DNA of 64,000 nucleotides from Lumbricus rubellus (Eukaryota > Annelida > Clitellata > Crassiclitellata > Lumbricidae). Numbering within the stretch: the stretch's first letter is position 1; every line of letters begins with the position of its first letter. The position numbers and the translations under genes were made by a program. Under the pieces are notes generated by a model. It ran no database searches. It had not been told where the DNA came from and saw only the letters and a program-made list of their open reading frames with translations. This document shows, piece by piece, positions 32,773-45,394 of the stretch. The stretch is from positions 40,269,596 to 40,333,595 of the forward strand of contig OX243818.1 in assembly GCA_945859605.1 (NCBI GenBank). The letters are read 5' to 3'.

Positions 32773-33190
32773 CACACCCAGATAGGCCTATATAGGCCTA
32801 CACCCGACCGAATGCCAGAATGGACACTGTCCTAGGAACTCAGAGTATAGGCCTCGTGAAGTCATGCAAGACCTACTATGGTATATTATACATTATATAT
32901 TGTATCTTAGCTTATAGTAATAAACGCATAGCAGCAGCTCGTTCTATTCTAATCTAATCTGAACACATGCTCAGAAGCTCTCTCTGAGTGACAGGCCGTG
33001 AAAAGAGAAAGGTCTCCACTCTCCAGGCAGGGAAAAGATGCAGAAAGAGGCTTGCCCAGGTATTAATTTCAGGCGCTAAGCCCTGCAGGGACTCAGTAAC
33101 TAGGGAAAAAGAACTTGTATCTGATAATGGGCAAAGATCGAAAGCCAGTGAAGGTCATGAGTCATGTAGGTGGAGTCTGACAGGGTTATT
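32773..33190. other. Spacer, no gene seen
   Basis: Nothing recognisable beyond TAGGCCTA words. Confidence 0.35.
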
Positions 33191-33388
33191 TTAGTTCGGA
33201 AAATCATTTCTATTTTAGTTTTAATTTAGTTCTTCATAAAATCATTTCAGTTTAGTTTTAGTTCTAGTTTTGCTTCTGGTAATCATTTTAGTTTTAGTTT
33301 AGTTTTTATTCATAAAATCATTTTAGTTTTCGTTTTAGTTTTCGTGAACTAATGACTAATCTTTTTCGTTTCGTTTTCGTTCACGAAA
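33180..33388. repeat. TTTTAGTTTTAGTT low-complexity array
   Basis: Starts CAGGGTTATTTTAGTT and continues as imperfect TTTTAGTTTTAGTTTTCG repeats. This is a common hAT-MITE terminal style; no partner end was found. Confidence 0.55.
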
Positions 33389-33392
33389 TTAA

Positions 33393-33921
33393 CCATTTGA
33401 AGGTGAAGTGAAGCATTCGAACGTTTGTGGTGAGGTATGACATGCCCCAATAGGCTTAGGCCTACATGTTTTTGTTGCAAGATATCAAAACGACAATATT
33501 AATACGATATCAATAGAAAACATTAATTGTGAACTACACTATTCTTTTATGACCAATTAGCAGATAAACTGGCGATTATCACCAACAAATAACTTTTCAA
33601 ATCTTTTTGAAATCGCCAGCAAGTGAACTAAGCCCCATCCAATATCTGCTTACTGCAGCAACGTTATCAAAAACACGTAGGCTATAGCCAATATTTCAAG
33701 TGCGACATAGAATGTTGAGTCATCATTATCTTCAGCCTTCTCAATGCAAGGTACATGTATGTTCGTTCAAAATACCTGAAATTGCTGTAGTGTTCGTCTG
33801 TCCGTATTTTATAGTCACTAAGGCAGACAAAAATAATCCAAGCTGGTACCCACGTTTTCCGCTAAAAGCGAAAAGTAGAATAGTTATTGGATGTGTCATA
33901 CCCCACATTTCTTCCAAAGGG
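33393..33921. mobile_element. piggyBac-like MITE, TTAA-flanked (third family)
   Basis: TTAA at 33389-33392 and 33922-33925. Ends are CCATTTGAAGGTGAAGTG and, inverted, CCCTTTGGAAGAAATGTG, each followed by GGTATGACA. The right half is related to 50690-50863. Confidence 0.5.
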
Positions 33922-33999
33922 TTAACCGGTGAGTGACGTTCAGCAGGTTTGGAAATCAAGTGTTGTGAATGAGGGGGAGAGCAAAGCGACTGGAAAGAA

Positions 34000-34160
34000 A
34001 GAGGCTAAGTAAACAGAAATTAGAAACTATAAACACAAGCATATATATACTTTTACACCAGAAAATGTCTTCCAAAACAGATTTTCAGCCAGGGGGAGAC
34101 TCTGTTTCGGGAGGAGACTTTGTTTCGGGGGAGACTTTATTTCGTGACACCGGCCTTAGC
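34000..34160. repeat. Half fold-back arm of GGGGAGACTTT repeats
   Basis: About 150 bp is nearly identical to 32640-32770 (TTTTACACCAGAAAATGTCT, CCAGGGGGAGACTCTGTTTC, GACACCGGCC). Only one arm is seen. Confidence 0.6.
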
Positions 34161-34617
34161 TATAGGCAAAGTAGGCAGTTGCCTAGGGCGCCGCGGTCCT
34201 TGGGGGGCGCCGCGGCACCGGGGAATTGATTTTTTTTACACTATATTCTTTTAAAATTCAAGACTTTCGCTAATGGAAAGAATTTAAAATAGTTATTGAT
34301 TCATTGCACTTGTTCAGGCTGGCCTAATTCAATTTCAAGGACTGTGTTAATTTTATATCGACAATTAAAATTCAATATTTAACGGCATTCCGTAATCTTT
34401 GCTTTAGGCCCTACATGTGGTAGACAGAAATTAGAGTACTCGACGCTCAATTTCGATAGTAAAGATGTGTTGCAAGAAATGAAATGTATGAAATGGGAGT
34501 TGGCCTTGCTGAGTATGAACTTATGAAGATGAGATTACAACATTACAGCCTGCCACTTATTCAGATTCAAATAAATAGTCTAATAGGGACGACGATGAAG
34601 AAAGGGCAGTAGCTGAC

Positions 34618-35282
34618 GCAGGGTCGACCTTAGGCATAGGCAAAGCAGGCAGTTGCATGGGACGCCAAGTTCTATGGGGCGCCATTTTCATCAAAGAGGG
34701 CGAAATTTCCACAAGAGTGTAGTTTAATAAAAAAAATTACTTATGCCATTCTCCACAAAATTGAATATTATTCAGCCTTTAGTGTACTAATAAAGAAATT
34801 ATTATGAATTACTCAGTTGAGCGTAGGCTATACAAGGCCGTAGTTAGGGGGGATATCTTGGGTGTTTGAACACCCCACGAAATAAAATAATGTAAAAATG
34901 AAATAGCCTAATTATGCATTTGTTATAGCACATGACAGTGTGCTATGCAATTTTGAGCAGAAAATAGTAGAAAATCGCGGAAAATAGTGTTTAAAGGACG
35001 TCAGAAAATTCGACGACTAACAAAAGTCGTCAGAAAATTTCGCCCAAAAAAGTCGGCCGTGGCGTGTACGCACCCCAAAAATTCACGCTCAAGAAAACAT
35101 CCCCGAAATAAAATCCTGGCTACGGCCTTGTGAACGAATACCGGCTCTGGCTAATTCATCTTTAGATTCTGACGTGGACTGAACAATTGAGTGGGAATCT
35201 ACGGGCGCCAAATGCAGGCCTATGCATGGGGCGCCAAATGTATGCCTTGCCTAGGGCGCCATTTGGGCTAAGGCTGGCCCTG
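34618..35282. mobile_element. hAT-like MITE containing a nested MITE
   Basis: Ends CAGGGTCGACCTTAGGCATA and, inverted, CAGGGCCAGCCTTAGC. GGCGCC motifs are inside. A second element with ACAAGGCCGTAG inverted ends occupies about 34840-35131. No clear target duplication. Confidence 0.5.
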
Positions 35283-35834
35283 ATTACCACTTCCTACCTG
35301 TCTATCGCTTATCTACCCATCTATCTTACTACATACCTGCCTAATTACTTGCTTACACAAAAACCAGTCCGTAATTAATCGGAACAGGATGATCACAATC
35401 ATGTCATCAATGGATATATGCACTGACAGTGGAATACTAACAGCAAGTTAAGAATACGTTTTCTTTTACGGGCAACCAGATGAATTCAATAATGAAATCA
35501 AGTGAGTCAATCGGACAACAAACATCGCCTCCAATTTTTGGAAAAAAAATACAATCTCTGACATGCTGCTGCTTCATATCCCTTCCGCAGTACTATTAGC
35601 CCCATGAATATTCAAAATCAAACTTAGCCATTCGTACTATGTCTTAGTATATTGTCCTATTCGTCCACGACTCACAGCCTTACCCAAAGCATAAATTATC
35701 CTAGACATGTGCGAGGTTCATTCGTTTAACGCTGCTCTCAATCCTACTCCCCGACGAAGCAACGTTGTAGCGACTCAACGCTAAGGTGGCGCCACTCGGT
35801 TCGTGACGTAGCCTCTTACAACCTTACAACCATG
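35283..35834. other. Spacer, no gene seen
   Basis: Short CTACC/CTATC runs at 35290-35350. No exon or element recognised. Confidence 0.35.
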
Positions 35835-36226
35835 ACTGTTCTGTTCTGTTCTGTTCTTCAGCCGTCCTCGCAACGAGGGTTGGCCGCATCATGAACTATC
35901 CTTCTCCATTCCTGTCGATTCTCCGTGCTTCTCGTGATCTGCTCCATCGTCATTCCAGTCCAGGCTCGAATGTTGTCCATCCATGTCATATATTAGGTCT
36001 GCCTCTACCTCGTCCACCCGGTACCGTGCCCTGTATCAGATCTTTTTCTATACAGCTTCCTTTTTTCCGAATTATATGACCATAATATCCCATCTTCCTC
36101 TCTTTGATATTTGATAGTAACATTCTGTCAACTCCAGCTTTTTCAAGAACCCATTCGTTTGTTCTTTTCTCCGTCCATGCTACGCGTAGTACTCGTCTCA
36201 GGCATTTCATTTCAAATGCGTTTCAA
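35835..36226 (-). pseudogene. LINE 3' end, RTE/CR1-type C-terminus
   Basis: Minus strand reads MKCLRRVLRVAWTEKRTNEW, IKERKMGYYGHIIRKKGSC, GGRGRGRPN, and after a frameshift WMDNIRAWTGMTMEQITRST, EWRRIVHDAANPRCEDG*. The tail is (AGAAC)n. Inserted just upstream of the gene C promoter. Confidence 0.7.
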
Positions 36227-36229
36227 CCA

Positions 36230-36554
36230 TGACTACAAACTATTTATGAGACAGAATGCCAAACATTCAGGCGCAACAACAAATAGGTGATGTGCGATGA
36301 TGCGCAAAAGTTTCTTACTAAAAATAGACGCGAACAATATTTACATTTTAGCCTTATTGACGCAACCGCGAAGCAGGACGTAAATTTCTCAATATTATTA
36401 CTATGTGTCTCTTGTTAGATCAGCAGCTCGGTCTAAACGTTTTTAAGAATTCGACGTTTTTAATCATAACAAAATCGTTCAGTAAATCAAAAACTATCGA
36501 ATCAAATGCACAACTTTACATAGGCCTGCATTTAATAAGCGCAAACGGATCTCT
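36230..36554 (+). promoter_or_regulatory. Putative promoter and 5' leader of gene C
   Basis: Aligns with 6180-6547 before gene A (GATGATGCGCAAA, TTATTGACGCAACC, GACGTTTTTAATCATAACA). No TATA box of the gene A kind. Function inferred from position and conservation. Confidence 0.4.
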
Positions 36555-36659
36555 ATGAAAATATTCACTGCGGGAAAAGAGCTGAGAAACAAAAATGAAA
36601 GTACGGTAATCGCAAACTCCGGAATCATGATTTGCGACCGTCTTCAAGTTGCAACAGAG
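36555..36659 (+). CDS. Gene C exon 1, leader
   Basis: ATG opens MKIFTAGKELRNKNES, then TVIANSGIMICDRLQVATE, with donor GAG|GTCAGT. It is 35 codons and phase 0. A 5-nt net insertion relative to A and B moves the second half into another frame, so RKRRNPDLR is replaced; the splice still joins exon 2 in frame. Confidence 0.5.
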
Positions 36660-37489
36660 GTCAGTGGACAGAAACAATCTTTGTATTAGTATTATTTAAA
36701 TTAAACGGACTGCCAAGAGAAACGTTTGCCATCCTCGATCCTACATCGCTTTTTAGTCTAACCACTTCTCCACTTAGGCTACACTTCCTCTGCCATAGGC
36801 CTAAGGCTTATGCTCCATGCACTCGCGACTGAAAACCGAACTATTTAATTAGGCTATACAATCTCGATTTTACCATTGCAGTGCTTGCACCACCTTACCA
36901 CCACCGTCATAGGCTTAACTGATTAGGGCGAACGTGTATTTTAGCGCCGTAAATTATCCGCTAGTTCCAGCATTGCTATTTTTAACCAATACAACTTCCA
37001 GTTTGGCGAAAATCTTTTTCATCGATACAGCTTATGTTGAGGCCAGAATTTGTTTGATCAATTCCGCTTCTATTTCGTCAGCAAATATTTTTCATCGATA
37101 TAACTTCTATTTAATTTTAAAATTATTGTTCGTCAATCCAGATTCAATTTCAGCAAGATTGTTTTAATTAATTCCTCTTCTATCTCAATATAAATTACTA
37201 ACTCTTTAATCAATCCAACTTCTATTTATAAAGAATTCTTTTCGTCAATCCGACTTGCACTCGACAAAATGCTGAAACCCATGCAGTGGCGAATAATTTA
37301 GGCTACGACTCTAAAATACACGTGTAGGCCTACCCTGACGAGGTCTAGCTACCATCGATCGTGTCTGCCAGGTTTCACCTCACGGGATTCTGGCCTGACA
37401 CAGGAGCGACGAGAGCAGATTGGCCAAAACGGACTTGTTATCGTATAGCGCCGGAGAATAAGTTGGCCTCAATTTCATATTTGTTGCAG

Positions 37490-37676
37490 TTGCACGATCT
37501 TCCACTGGAGATGTTAGACATGATATTACAAAAGTCATATCTGCATTGGATATTTAATTCACCAGCAAAGCACAGAGGCCAGGAAGTTATCAGATCCCTT
37601 ATATCAGTCGACTTTTGCTTCAATCAAAGAACGATCAGAAAACGGTTCAAGAAGGCAATCTGGCGATACTTGAAAG
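37490..37676 (+). CDS. Gene C exon 2, F-box-like domain
   Basis: Acceptor TTTGTTGCAG, then LHDLPLEMLDMILQKSYLHW, EVIRSLISVDFCF, FKKAIWRYLK. 187 nt. Donor AAAG|GCAAGG is a GC donor as in gene A. Confidence 0.7.
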
Positions 37677-37734
37677 GCAAGGTTCCTTCCAAAGGTTTGT
37701 GGTCCAATCTTAGTTCTATCGATCACAAGGATGC

Positions 37735-38430
37735 GCGGACGATTGATCACCGGACGATTGATCACCGGACGATAATTGATGACTGCAATTTACTTAACTA
37801 AGGATGCCGTAATTACCGCTAGTAAAGAAAAACATTTATATGAAACCAGGTGACACAGACTCAATCTACCACATAATGTATTAAATTATTAATTAAATTA
37901 TAAGAATTGGAATGTGAAAATATACTTCACGGCTATTTACATAAAATTCCCGGGCATCGCCGGATACCCCATCTAGGCAACTAATAAGATAAAAATAATT
38001 TAATCTGCAACTACACAAGTAGGCTAAGTAAGATCATTTGTTTGTCCTTTTTACAAAGTCCTTTTTATACAACAAGAACTGAGGGTTTTGGGTAAAGCAG
38101 GCCTACGTTGACTAACACTTTGATGGACTGCGATAGGCCTTTAAATCGCAAAGAACAAAAGAATGCGGATAGGCCTAATTAATATTCTGGTGTGCTATTT
38201 GTTGTGTGTACATTTAAGAATTAACAGAAGCCGACGAATTTTATCTTTACTGGCGGTAATTACGGGATTTCTCTTTCATCCTTAGTTAATGAATTGCAGT
38301 GACCGGTGATCAATCATCCGGTGATCAACCGTCCGGTGATCAATTGGTCGATGATCAAACGTCCGCAGGGATCAATCGTCCGGTGATCAACCGTCCGGTG
38401 ATCAATCGTCCTAGAACCGATCACAAGGGT
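37735..38430. mobile_element. Fold-back element with 15-bp GATTGATCACCGGAC arms
   Basis: The left arm (37735-37850) has GGACGATTGATCACC units followed by TGCAATTTACTTAACTAAGG and GTAATTACCGC. The right arm (38250-38430) is the inverse, with about eight repeat units. It ends GATCACAAGG on both sides. It starts about 60 bp after exon 2 of gene C. Confidence 0.7.
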
Positions 38431-38659
38431 TGGGCCTACAAAGAAAATATTATGAACACAAATATTATCTTGAATCTTTCATAGGGAGGCGCGGTATTAA
38501 TACATTAACCTAAGGCACAACCGGTGCCATGGATCGAACTTTCTCTCCGGATCCTTGATACGCGTTAAGGTCTCAGCTCTGTGCAGGAATACAATCTCTT
38601 TCAGAAACCGATGTAGTAGGCCTATACACTGAACCTGCACATTGCACAATGTGCACATA

Positions 38660-38684
38660 GCGCGAACTTGCACACACATACACA

Positions 38685-38722
<38 letters not shown>
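38660..38722. repeat. (CA)n microsatellite
   Basis: ACACACAT then pure CA repeats in intron 2 of gene C. Confidence 0.9.
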
Positions 38723-38723
<1 letters not shown>

Positions 38724-39059
38724 ACATCGGGCTGTCCACTGAACTTCGTCTGTTTAATTAAGACATAGCCGAAGTTTTATAATCAGACCGACGTTGGTGT
38801 TCTAGCAATATGCAGGTTCTTTCTTCAGCAGGTTGCTTAAGGGATTTGTGATAAGTGAATCAGACTTTTTAAGGTCAAACAGTTTCGTCACTTCGGTCAT
38901 CAACGGTTTCTGCTCTGCTTCTAGTCTAATTTCCATTCCGTTTTCTAATCTATTAGCAGAGGTTAGTGCCATTGACTTCGGGCAAATTAATGTTATGCCA
39001 ATGATAAAATTTCTCATGTAGGCTAACAAAGATAATGATGGGGGCTTATGTCTTTTTAG

Positions 39060-39347
39060 ATTTCTATGGAAAAACCAAGAATAGATCTGCAGTCATTAGA
39101 AACAACAGAAATTATCTCTTAGAAAATATTCAACCATATGATGAATTAATCGCTTCGCTTTTGTCTCTCAACTGCATAACGCAAGAACAAACTCACTTCC
39201 TCCGACGACAGAATTCAAACCAAAATAAGATCGCAGAGCTTTTGTTTATTTTGGACTCGTTCGACGAAACAAAGTTTTCAAATTTCCTTACGTGTCTTCG
39301 ACAAACCAACCAGAAGACAGTGGCAAGGATAATAGAAAACGGAGGAG
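39060..39347 (+). CDS. Gene C exon 3, CARD domain
   Basis: Acceptor GTCTTTTTAG, then DFYGKTKNRSAVIRNNRNYL, LIASLLSLNCITQEQ, IAELLFILDSFDETKFSNFL, QTNQKTVARIIENGG. 288 nt, phases 1 and 1. Donor GGAG|GTAGGC. Confidence 0.75.
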
Positions 39348-39429
39348 GTAGGCTACAGAGTATGCAAACGTACCTAAAGGCCTGTAGCTAAAATAGTTCG
39401 CTACATAATCATGGTCCTCTTCTATTTTT

Positions 39430-40006
39430 GTTATAATTATATTAATGGTTTGTCCATGAACCTCATCCTTATTTAAATTTATACTATTTGCCGATGATAC
39501 TAATGTTTTCCTATCTCACCATTCTATAGAGCATTAATTTTATTTGACATAGCAAATAGTGAATTGGCCACAATTGAAATATGGTTTAAAACCAATAGAC
39601 TTTCCTTGAATATTGATAAAAACAAACCTTATTTTATTCTACACAAAACGAAACAAAATTCCGGATATAACAAGGTCACTCCTAATTAATAATGTACCTA
39701 TTACCCAAATTAATTCCTCTAAATTCCTTGGAGTTATTGTTGATAAGCACCTTACATGGGTTGATTACATTTCAACAATTGCCAAGAAAATTTCGAAAAA
39801 TATTGAGGTTCTTCACAGGATTAAGCATTGACTTCCTAAAACTATTCTCTTTCATCTTTATTATTCACTTATATTTACATATCTAATTTTATCTATCTTA
39901 TTGTAATATCTCATGGGGCTCTAATTACCCATCACGTCTTAAATCTTTGGTTACCTTGCGAAAACGTGCCTTAAGACTAATTTTTGGTGTTCAACGGTGG
40001 TCTAGC
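39430..40006 (+). pseudogene. CR1/L2-like LINE RT fragment
   Basis: Plus strand reads LFADDTNVFLS (the RT catalytic F.DD box), ENLT-type spacing, INSSKFLGVIVDKHLTW, ISTIAKKISKNIEVLHRIKH, then GSNYPSRLKSLVTLRKRA with frameshifts. Truncated at both ends. In intron 3 of gene C. Confidence 0.7.
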
Positions 40007-40740
40007 TCTATTCCAGGGGTTCTCAAACTTTATTTTTATTGTACCCCCAAGTAAAAAAATCGAATGGTAGCGTAGGCCTACCCCAGCTAAATCATGTCAG
40101 AAACAAAATGTCATTGCGAGGTCCTCTTGCAGTGACAACTAAAAGTCCATTTAATCATTGGTGACCTCGTTTATATATCAAATAGGCTATAGGGAGCAAA
40201 ATTCAGTTTGAATCAGGGTGAGAATTGCGGGGCGTTTGGGGGGTTTCAACCCCCAGTCTTTTTTAGAGTCCCATGTTAAAGCATTTTTACACCCCAATTC
40301 CAAGTGGATAATGGTCCAACCTCCAAGTTTTTTCCCACAATTCTTACACTGTTTTGAATCATATAATCTTATCAACAAATTTTAAAGGGATAATTGGTAT
40401 ATAACCCCCAGTAAAAAAGAGTCTGCTAAGGTTCTTCAGCCACTTTAGTTACATAAAGTAAAGCACGGAGGTGACCTGACCGACGCATCTTTGGATCGTA
40501 GACTCAGAACCGACCTGGGTTGATGAACCAAAGTCCTCCGTGCCCACCTTCACGTGGTGCAGACTGTTAGTAACTTTCCTGTAATGGGAAAGTGAACGAA
40601 CGGGCACGGCAAGCAAAACCAGGGGAAGGCAATGGCAAACCACCCCTGTCAATTGTGCCAAGAAAACCGATAGGCTTAGGCAGCGCTGAACGTCTAACAA
40701 ATACAAAGAGACTGGTAAAGAGATTAACGCGTGAAAGAAC
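40006..40740. other. Gene C intron 3, no gene seen
   Basis: CAGGGGTTCTCAAACTTT at 40015 resembles a hAT MITE end. GGCAATGGCAAACCACC and TGCCAAGAAAACC at 40625-40670 resemble widespread retroelement heads. No complete element. Confidence 0.35.
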
Positions 40741-40957
40741 AAGCTCACACTGTGGCACGGGGGTAATTGTCCGGGGGGGGTAATTGGTACGGGTGGTAGT
40801 TGTCCGGGGGGTAATTGGCACGGGGGGGGGTAGTTGTCCGGGGGGTAATTGTCCTGGGGGGTAATTGTCCAGGGGGTAATTGTCTGGGGGGGTAATTGTC
40901 CGGGGGGGGGGGGGTAATTGTCCAGGGGGTAATTGTCCAGGGGTAATTGTCCTGTCA
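40740..40957. repeat. GTAATTGTCCGGGGG minisatellite
   Basis: About a dozen 15-22 bp units with variable G runs. The unit size and style resemble the fold-back arms, but no inverted partner was found. Confidence 0.7.
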
Positions 40958-41901
40958 CCCCTCCGAGGGTTAAGTGGATAAATAACCGTTAAAATAATTT
41001 TCCGAGGCCAATGGGGGCGGGGTTAACCCCGACCCCCTTTGGCTACGCCACTGACATTACGTAGACGAATAATTAATTACAGCTACTCTTGGCCCCACTC
41101 CCGTCATCCGTATTACAACTGTTGTAATGGGAAGTGCATGGAGAGAGTCTCTGAATGTGGAATAATCCATGATGAATTCGAGCCGTTTATCACAACGCAT
41201 TCCGTTCACTAAGTAGATCAAGACTCTATCCATGAATTTGCGTTTAAGACTAGGCTTGTAAAACACATAGGTTAGGCTTACGGCTCAGAGCAGAATAAAC
41301 TCGACCGTGCTGTTAAAAATTAATGCGCTTAGAGGTTCAGCATCGAATTCCTTTCCTGACTTATGCACGCCCTCACCTTTTCGACCGAGAGAAAACAATT
41401 AATCCTATCATCCAAGCTGTTTACATCAAACATCCAATTTTACCCCAAACCTCCAATAAAACTGTTGAAGTGTGCATTTTTGCTCTATTAAATTCAATAA
41501 CTCTGGTGTCTTTGCTGCTCTTTGATCTTTAGGCCTATCCGATCACTGTCCAAGTAGATCTGGACTTTATCCATGCATTTGCGTTTTAACACTAGGCTAT
41601 GCCTAATTAAATCGGCCGTTAAAAAAAACCTACCCGAGCAATGATGACATTTTATTTGAAAAGCGTGGGCTGTTTTGAGGGATTTGTTTTGACGGGGCTA
41701 TTTTTGAAGGGTTACCAGGCCAACTAGTTCTTTATGCAAATGGCCAGTTTCACTTCTCGAACAAATCCGACGAAACTTCGTTTCGGTAATAATTAGGCTA
41801 TGTCTTAACCCTACAATTGAGTTTATCACATAAATTAAATTTATCAAACCTATGAGTTAACAAGTTTGCTGGGAATGTCAAAATATTGTTCTTCATTTTA
41901 G
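40958..41901. other. Gene C intron 3 remainder
   Basis: GGCTACGCCACTG at 41041 is a one-sided hAT-like end. No gene seen. Confidence 0.35.
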
Positions 41902-42246
41902 GCACATTAAAAATCGAATTGCAATTTCGAGGCAAAAGGTGCAGAGCGTTAGCCGAAACACAGTTGCTTCATCAGAAAATCGAAGGTTTGAGAAGAAAAA
42001 TAAAACAACTGTCACATCAAACTTATAAACTCACCAGTCAACTGAAAGACGTAGGAATAGAAATCCTCAACTCACAACTGGACAGAAGTAATGTGGTCGT
42101 TTGGATCTGGTGTCGTACACAATCAGCTCTTGAATATATTCATATGCTGTATGAATCGAATCAACTGAGAGATGTATTCTTTGAAAATATTCAAACTCGT
42201 TCAACGGTGATCAGCGTCAATAGGAATCAATTCAAGAAAATCATTG
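41902..42246 (+). CDS. Gene C exon 4, TRADD-N-like domain
   Basis: Acceptor TTCATTTTAG, then GTLKIELQFRGKRCRALAET, SHQTYKLTSQLKDVGIEILN, VVVWIWCRTQSALEYIHM, NQLRDVFFENIQ, STVISVNRNQFKKI. 345 nt. Donor ATTG|GCAAGTACA is a GC donor. Confidence 0.6.
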
Positions 42247-43056
42247 GCAAGTACAGTGACTTCTGACCGCCTTCGTCTTATATAGGAAAATTGGAACATG
42301 CAATCAACATCTCAAAATACTTAGATTAATTAGTAAAGTAACTGATTAACATCAAATCAAATCATTTATTTGGCAACCAAAAACAAGAACAAATAAAATC
42401 AAACATAAAAGAAAGAAAAGGTTAACAAATGTTATAAAGCAGTACTTAAAATAAAAATGCCAATAATTTCCATTTTTGTACAGGGGACCAATAATTGGTC
42501 TTGCAACCCCGCTAGATGAGTCTCCTGGGCGGTTATACCATGATGAATATGGCCATTAGGCTTCCATAGAGTGGTCCTGACTCCTGACATAAGTTATAAT
42601 GAGTCAAAACAACTATAGACAACCGTAAACAGCAAACACTTTAACTAAAAGCACAATCACACATGCGACTATCATAGGGTCTTTTAGACGAAGTTAGAGG
42701 CACAAAAGTCACTGGATTGTCGGGATACTGCACAGTTAGTAGAGATTTTGATTTAATTTCAGTTGCCAACAAATTTAGTCAATGTGAGAGATGGGAGGTT
42801 ATTTAAAAGTGTATCAATTTATTCACTCTGTAATAAGAAACAGTATTAGTCACAATGTGCCGAAATAATTCATTAGTTATTGTCGAGTATCAGAGCACGC
42901 AGTCTTAACTTAAAGAGACAAAGCTTAGGTAGTAATCTGATGAAAAGGGAAATCTTACTCCATGTTTGAGCCCACTGTATTTGACAGAGAAGCGTCGGAT
43001 ATTGGTGTGGCGTTGGGCAAATGGTAAGAGTCAGCGTATATAGCCTATCTACTATC
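42247..43056. other. Gene C intron 4, no gene seen
   Basis: AT-rich with no recognised element. Confidence 0.35.
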
Positions 43057-43058
43057 TA

Positions 43059-45313
43059 CAGGGTGGTCTAGCATAAATGTCCCGATTTTGAACTTCGCAA
43101 AAGTTTGGAATTTATTTATATTGCGTCAAATAAAAGGTATTTCACTCTAGATAGTATTTGCACTAAAAAATTGGAACTGGTACAAGTTTAGGCTTTAATT
43201 AGACTATAATTATGCTCGGAACAGCGCTAGCTACCATATTTTGTTGTCATTGTTGACGTAATAATATATTATGGCGCCGTTTTTGCTAACAAGCGCATAT
43301 ACACAATCATTTTAGGTGTTTGAAGGCGTCTCTACTATGAATAACCTCTTTTCGCTAAACCATTCTCTGTCAGTTTTATCAACAGCCGTGCGCGCTACCA
43401 CGCGCTGCTTTAGACGCAAGAGAAACGGCTGACAGAACGCCGGCTGTTTCGTTAGCCGTTTCTTTGCGTCAGTGTTGGAGTGCTGTTGGACATCACGTCG
43501 ACAAATAACTTTAGATCATCTTTTAGAATAATTTTCTAGGACTACCTGTTTCGCGCTGAATGACCTAAGGACAGGGCTGAAAGTGGTTTGGAAAAGTTGC
43601 CGGGTCTCACTTTGTGAAGCGCCGAAGGCGCGAAGCTGCGAGTGCCGAAGGCACGAAGCCCATACCGACTAGGGGGTCTGGGGGAGCGTCGTAAGCTCCC
43701 CCAGCGGGGTCTGGGGCGGAGCCCCAGCCACCAACGCATTTTTAGCTCTGTTGACCTCAACTGGAGCCCTTTTAAGGCTTTTTTTGCCAGCTATTTATGA
43801 GCGATAAATGTCAAAATTTTATTGTATAAGAAATGGGCTTAGTCTTTACTATAACCACAAAAGTTAAAAGTTTAGGCCTATAGCCTAACAAGTTTATAAG
43901 TATACTGTCATATGGGTAGGTCTACTATATAGAAAAATCATAGGGGCATGTCATATGTAGGGAGTTTTACGAGTACAACCAGTGGCGGCACCAGGATTTC
44001 AGTTTTGGGGGGCTGAAACCCAAGCCCTACCTCTCAGGGACGCAAGTAGAACATTTTCCTTAAGGACGGTACGGTATATCTGCAATGCGCTGGAGACGCG
44101 AAGCTGCGAGTTCCGAATGCAGGAAGCTCGTATCGACTATAGGGGGTCTGGGGCGGAGCCCCAGAAACCAGCGCGTTTTTCGCTGTTGACATCGACAGGA
44201 GCACGTTTCAGGCTCTTGTTTGCTAACTGTTATGAACGATTTTCATGAAATTTTTTTGAATTTCCACATTGCAATAATAGCATTTGGGCTGTCATTTTTA
44301 CTAAATAGCTCATCATTTCAATGCTGAAAGTCGTGAATTATGACTTCAAAAGTGTCCCCTTGTAGACTGTATGCATGCATTGCTAGTGTTGAGTCGCAGA
44401 GAGAGTCGATGTCCGGGAGTCGAGCCCAGTGGCAATTGATGTCTCACTTGTGAGTCGATGTATGACCGTCCGCCGCAGTTGAGGTCCGACAATAAGATAA
44501 TAATAACTTTTAAGCCGATACATGGACATTCATTGCTTTTTGCTTTGGGATGAGGCTGAGTCACATTTAGGTGCTTAGCCCCCTAACCCCTCCCCTGGTG
44601 CCGCCAATGGCATAAGCATCTACACTATGATAATATAGTTGATTTTGTTGCCCAGTTGGTTATTGTCTAGTTTCCTTATTACGAAGTAAGCCGTTTTAGA
44701 CATTTTCAGCCTTTTGCTTTGAAGGGGCTGAGCCAAGTTGCGACCCGGCTGAGACCCGGCAACAGGAGGTCTCCAAAATCGATGCCGGGTCTCAGACCCG
44801 GACAGACCCGGCTCACTTTCAGCCCTGCCTAAGGAGGTCTGCTTGCAGGGCCTATCTGGGTCATTGTCTTGACGGCCAATTTACTGGGACACAGGAGCAA
44901 TGTTAGCGGATATGCTCGCCGTAATTCTCATGGTTTACGATTAGAAAGTCCTGTTTTTAATCAATTTTCCGTAACAGATAATTCAAGGTATTGTTTATTC
45001 CATCCACTGTTAGAAAATTTGTTAATCATTTCAATCGAATTAAATCCATTATCAGTTCGGGAAATTAAGATCAAAACGCGATAATCGTCTGTCAACGGCG
45101 CCAGATTGCGTCGCAAATGACAACAAAATATGGCAGCTAGCGCTGTTCCGAGCATATAATTAAAACCTAAACGTGTAGGCTAACAGTTTCATTTTTTCAA
45201 TGCAAATACTAGAGTGAAATGCCCTTTATTTGATGCATAAAGTATAAATAAATTTTAAAAATTGGCGAAGTTATACGCGTGCAAAGTCTGAACATTTATG
45301 TTGGACCACCCTG
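43059..45313. mobile_element. Tc1/mariner-like element with nested insertions
   Basis: Inverted ends of about 200 bp begin CAGGGTGGTC and are flanked by TA at 43057-43058 and 45314-45315. Left and right halves share TTTATTTATA, TCAAATAAA.GG.ATTTCACT, GCGCTAGCT and GCTCGGAACAGC (inverted). The hAT element at 43572-44827 splits it; without that the element is about 1 kb and non-coding. Confidence 0.7.
43572..44827. mobile_element. hAT-like element, TSD CCTAAGGA
   Basis: Ends CAGGGCTGAAAGTG in inverse orientation, with CCTAAGGA at 43564-43571 and 44828-44835. It contains a GCGAAGCTGCGAGTGCCGAAG repeat (twice, also near 44100) and a third element bounded by TGGCGGCACCAGG (43983) and CCTGGTGCCGCCA (about 44595). 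Confidence 0.75.
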
Positions 45314-45394
45314 TAGTATGATATGGATGCACCTCTGTAGTATGGAGGAAGAAATTCTTAAACACAGATGGTTTTCCTCATCCAGCTTCAATTT

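Noticed and set aside
32599..32835. ORF with SARGDSVSGGDFVSGETLFRD
   Set aside because: Comes from the GGGGAGACTTT fold-back arm and recurs at 33969-34229 for the same reason.
40187..40958. Proline-rich ORF (PPGQLPP) on the minus strand
   Set aside because: Translation of the GTAATTGTCCGGGGG minisatellite.
43542..43760. Arg-rich 72-codon ORF
   Set aside because: Lies across the end of a hAT-like element and its internal GC-rich repeat.
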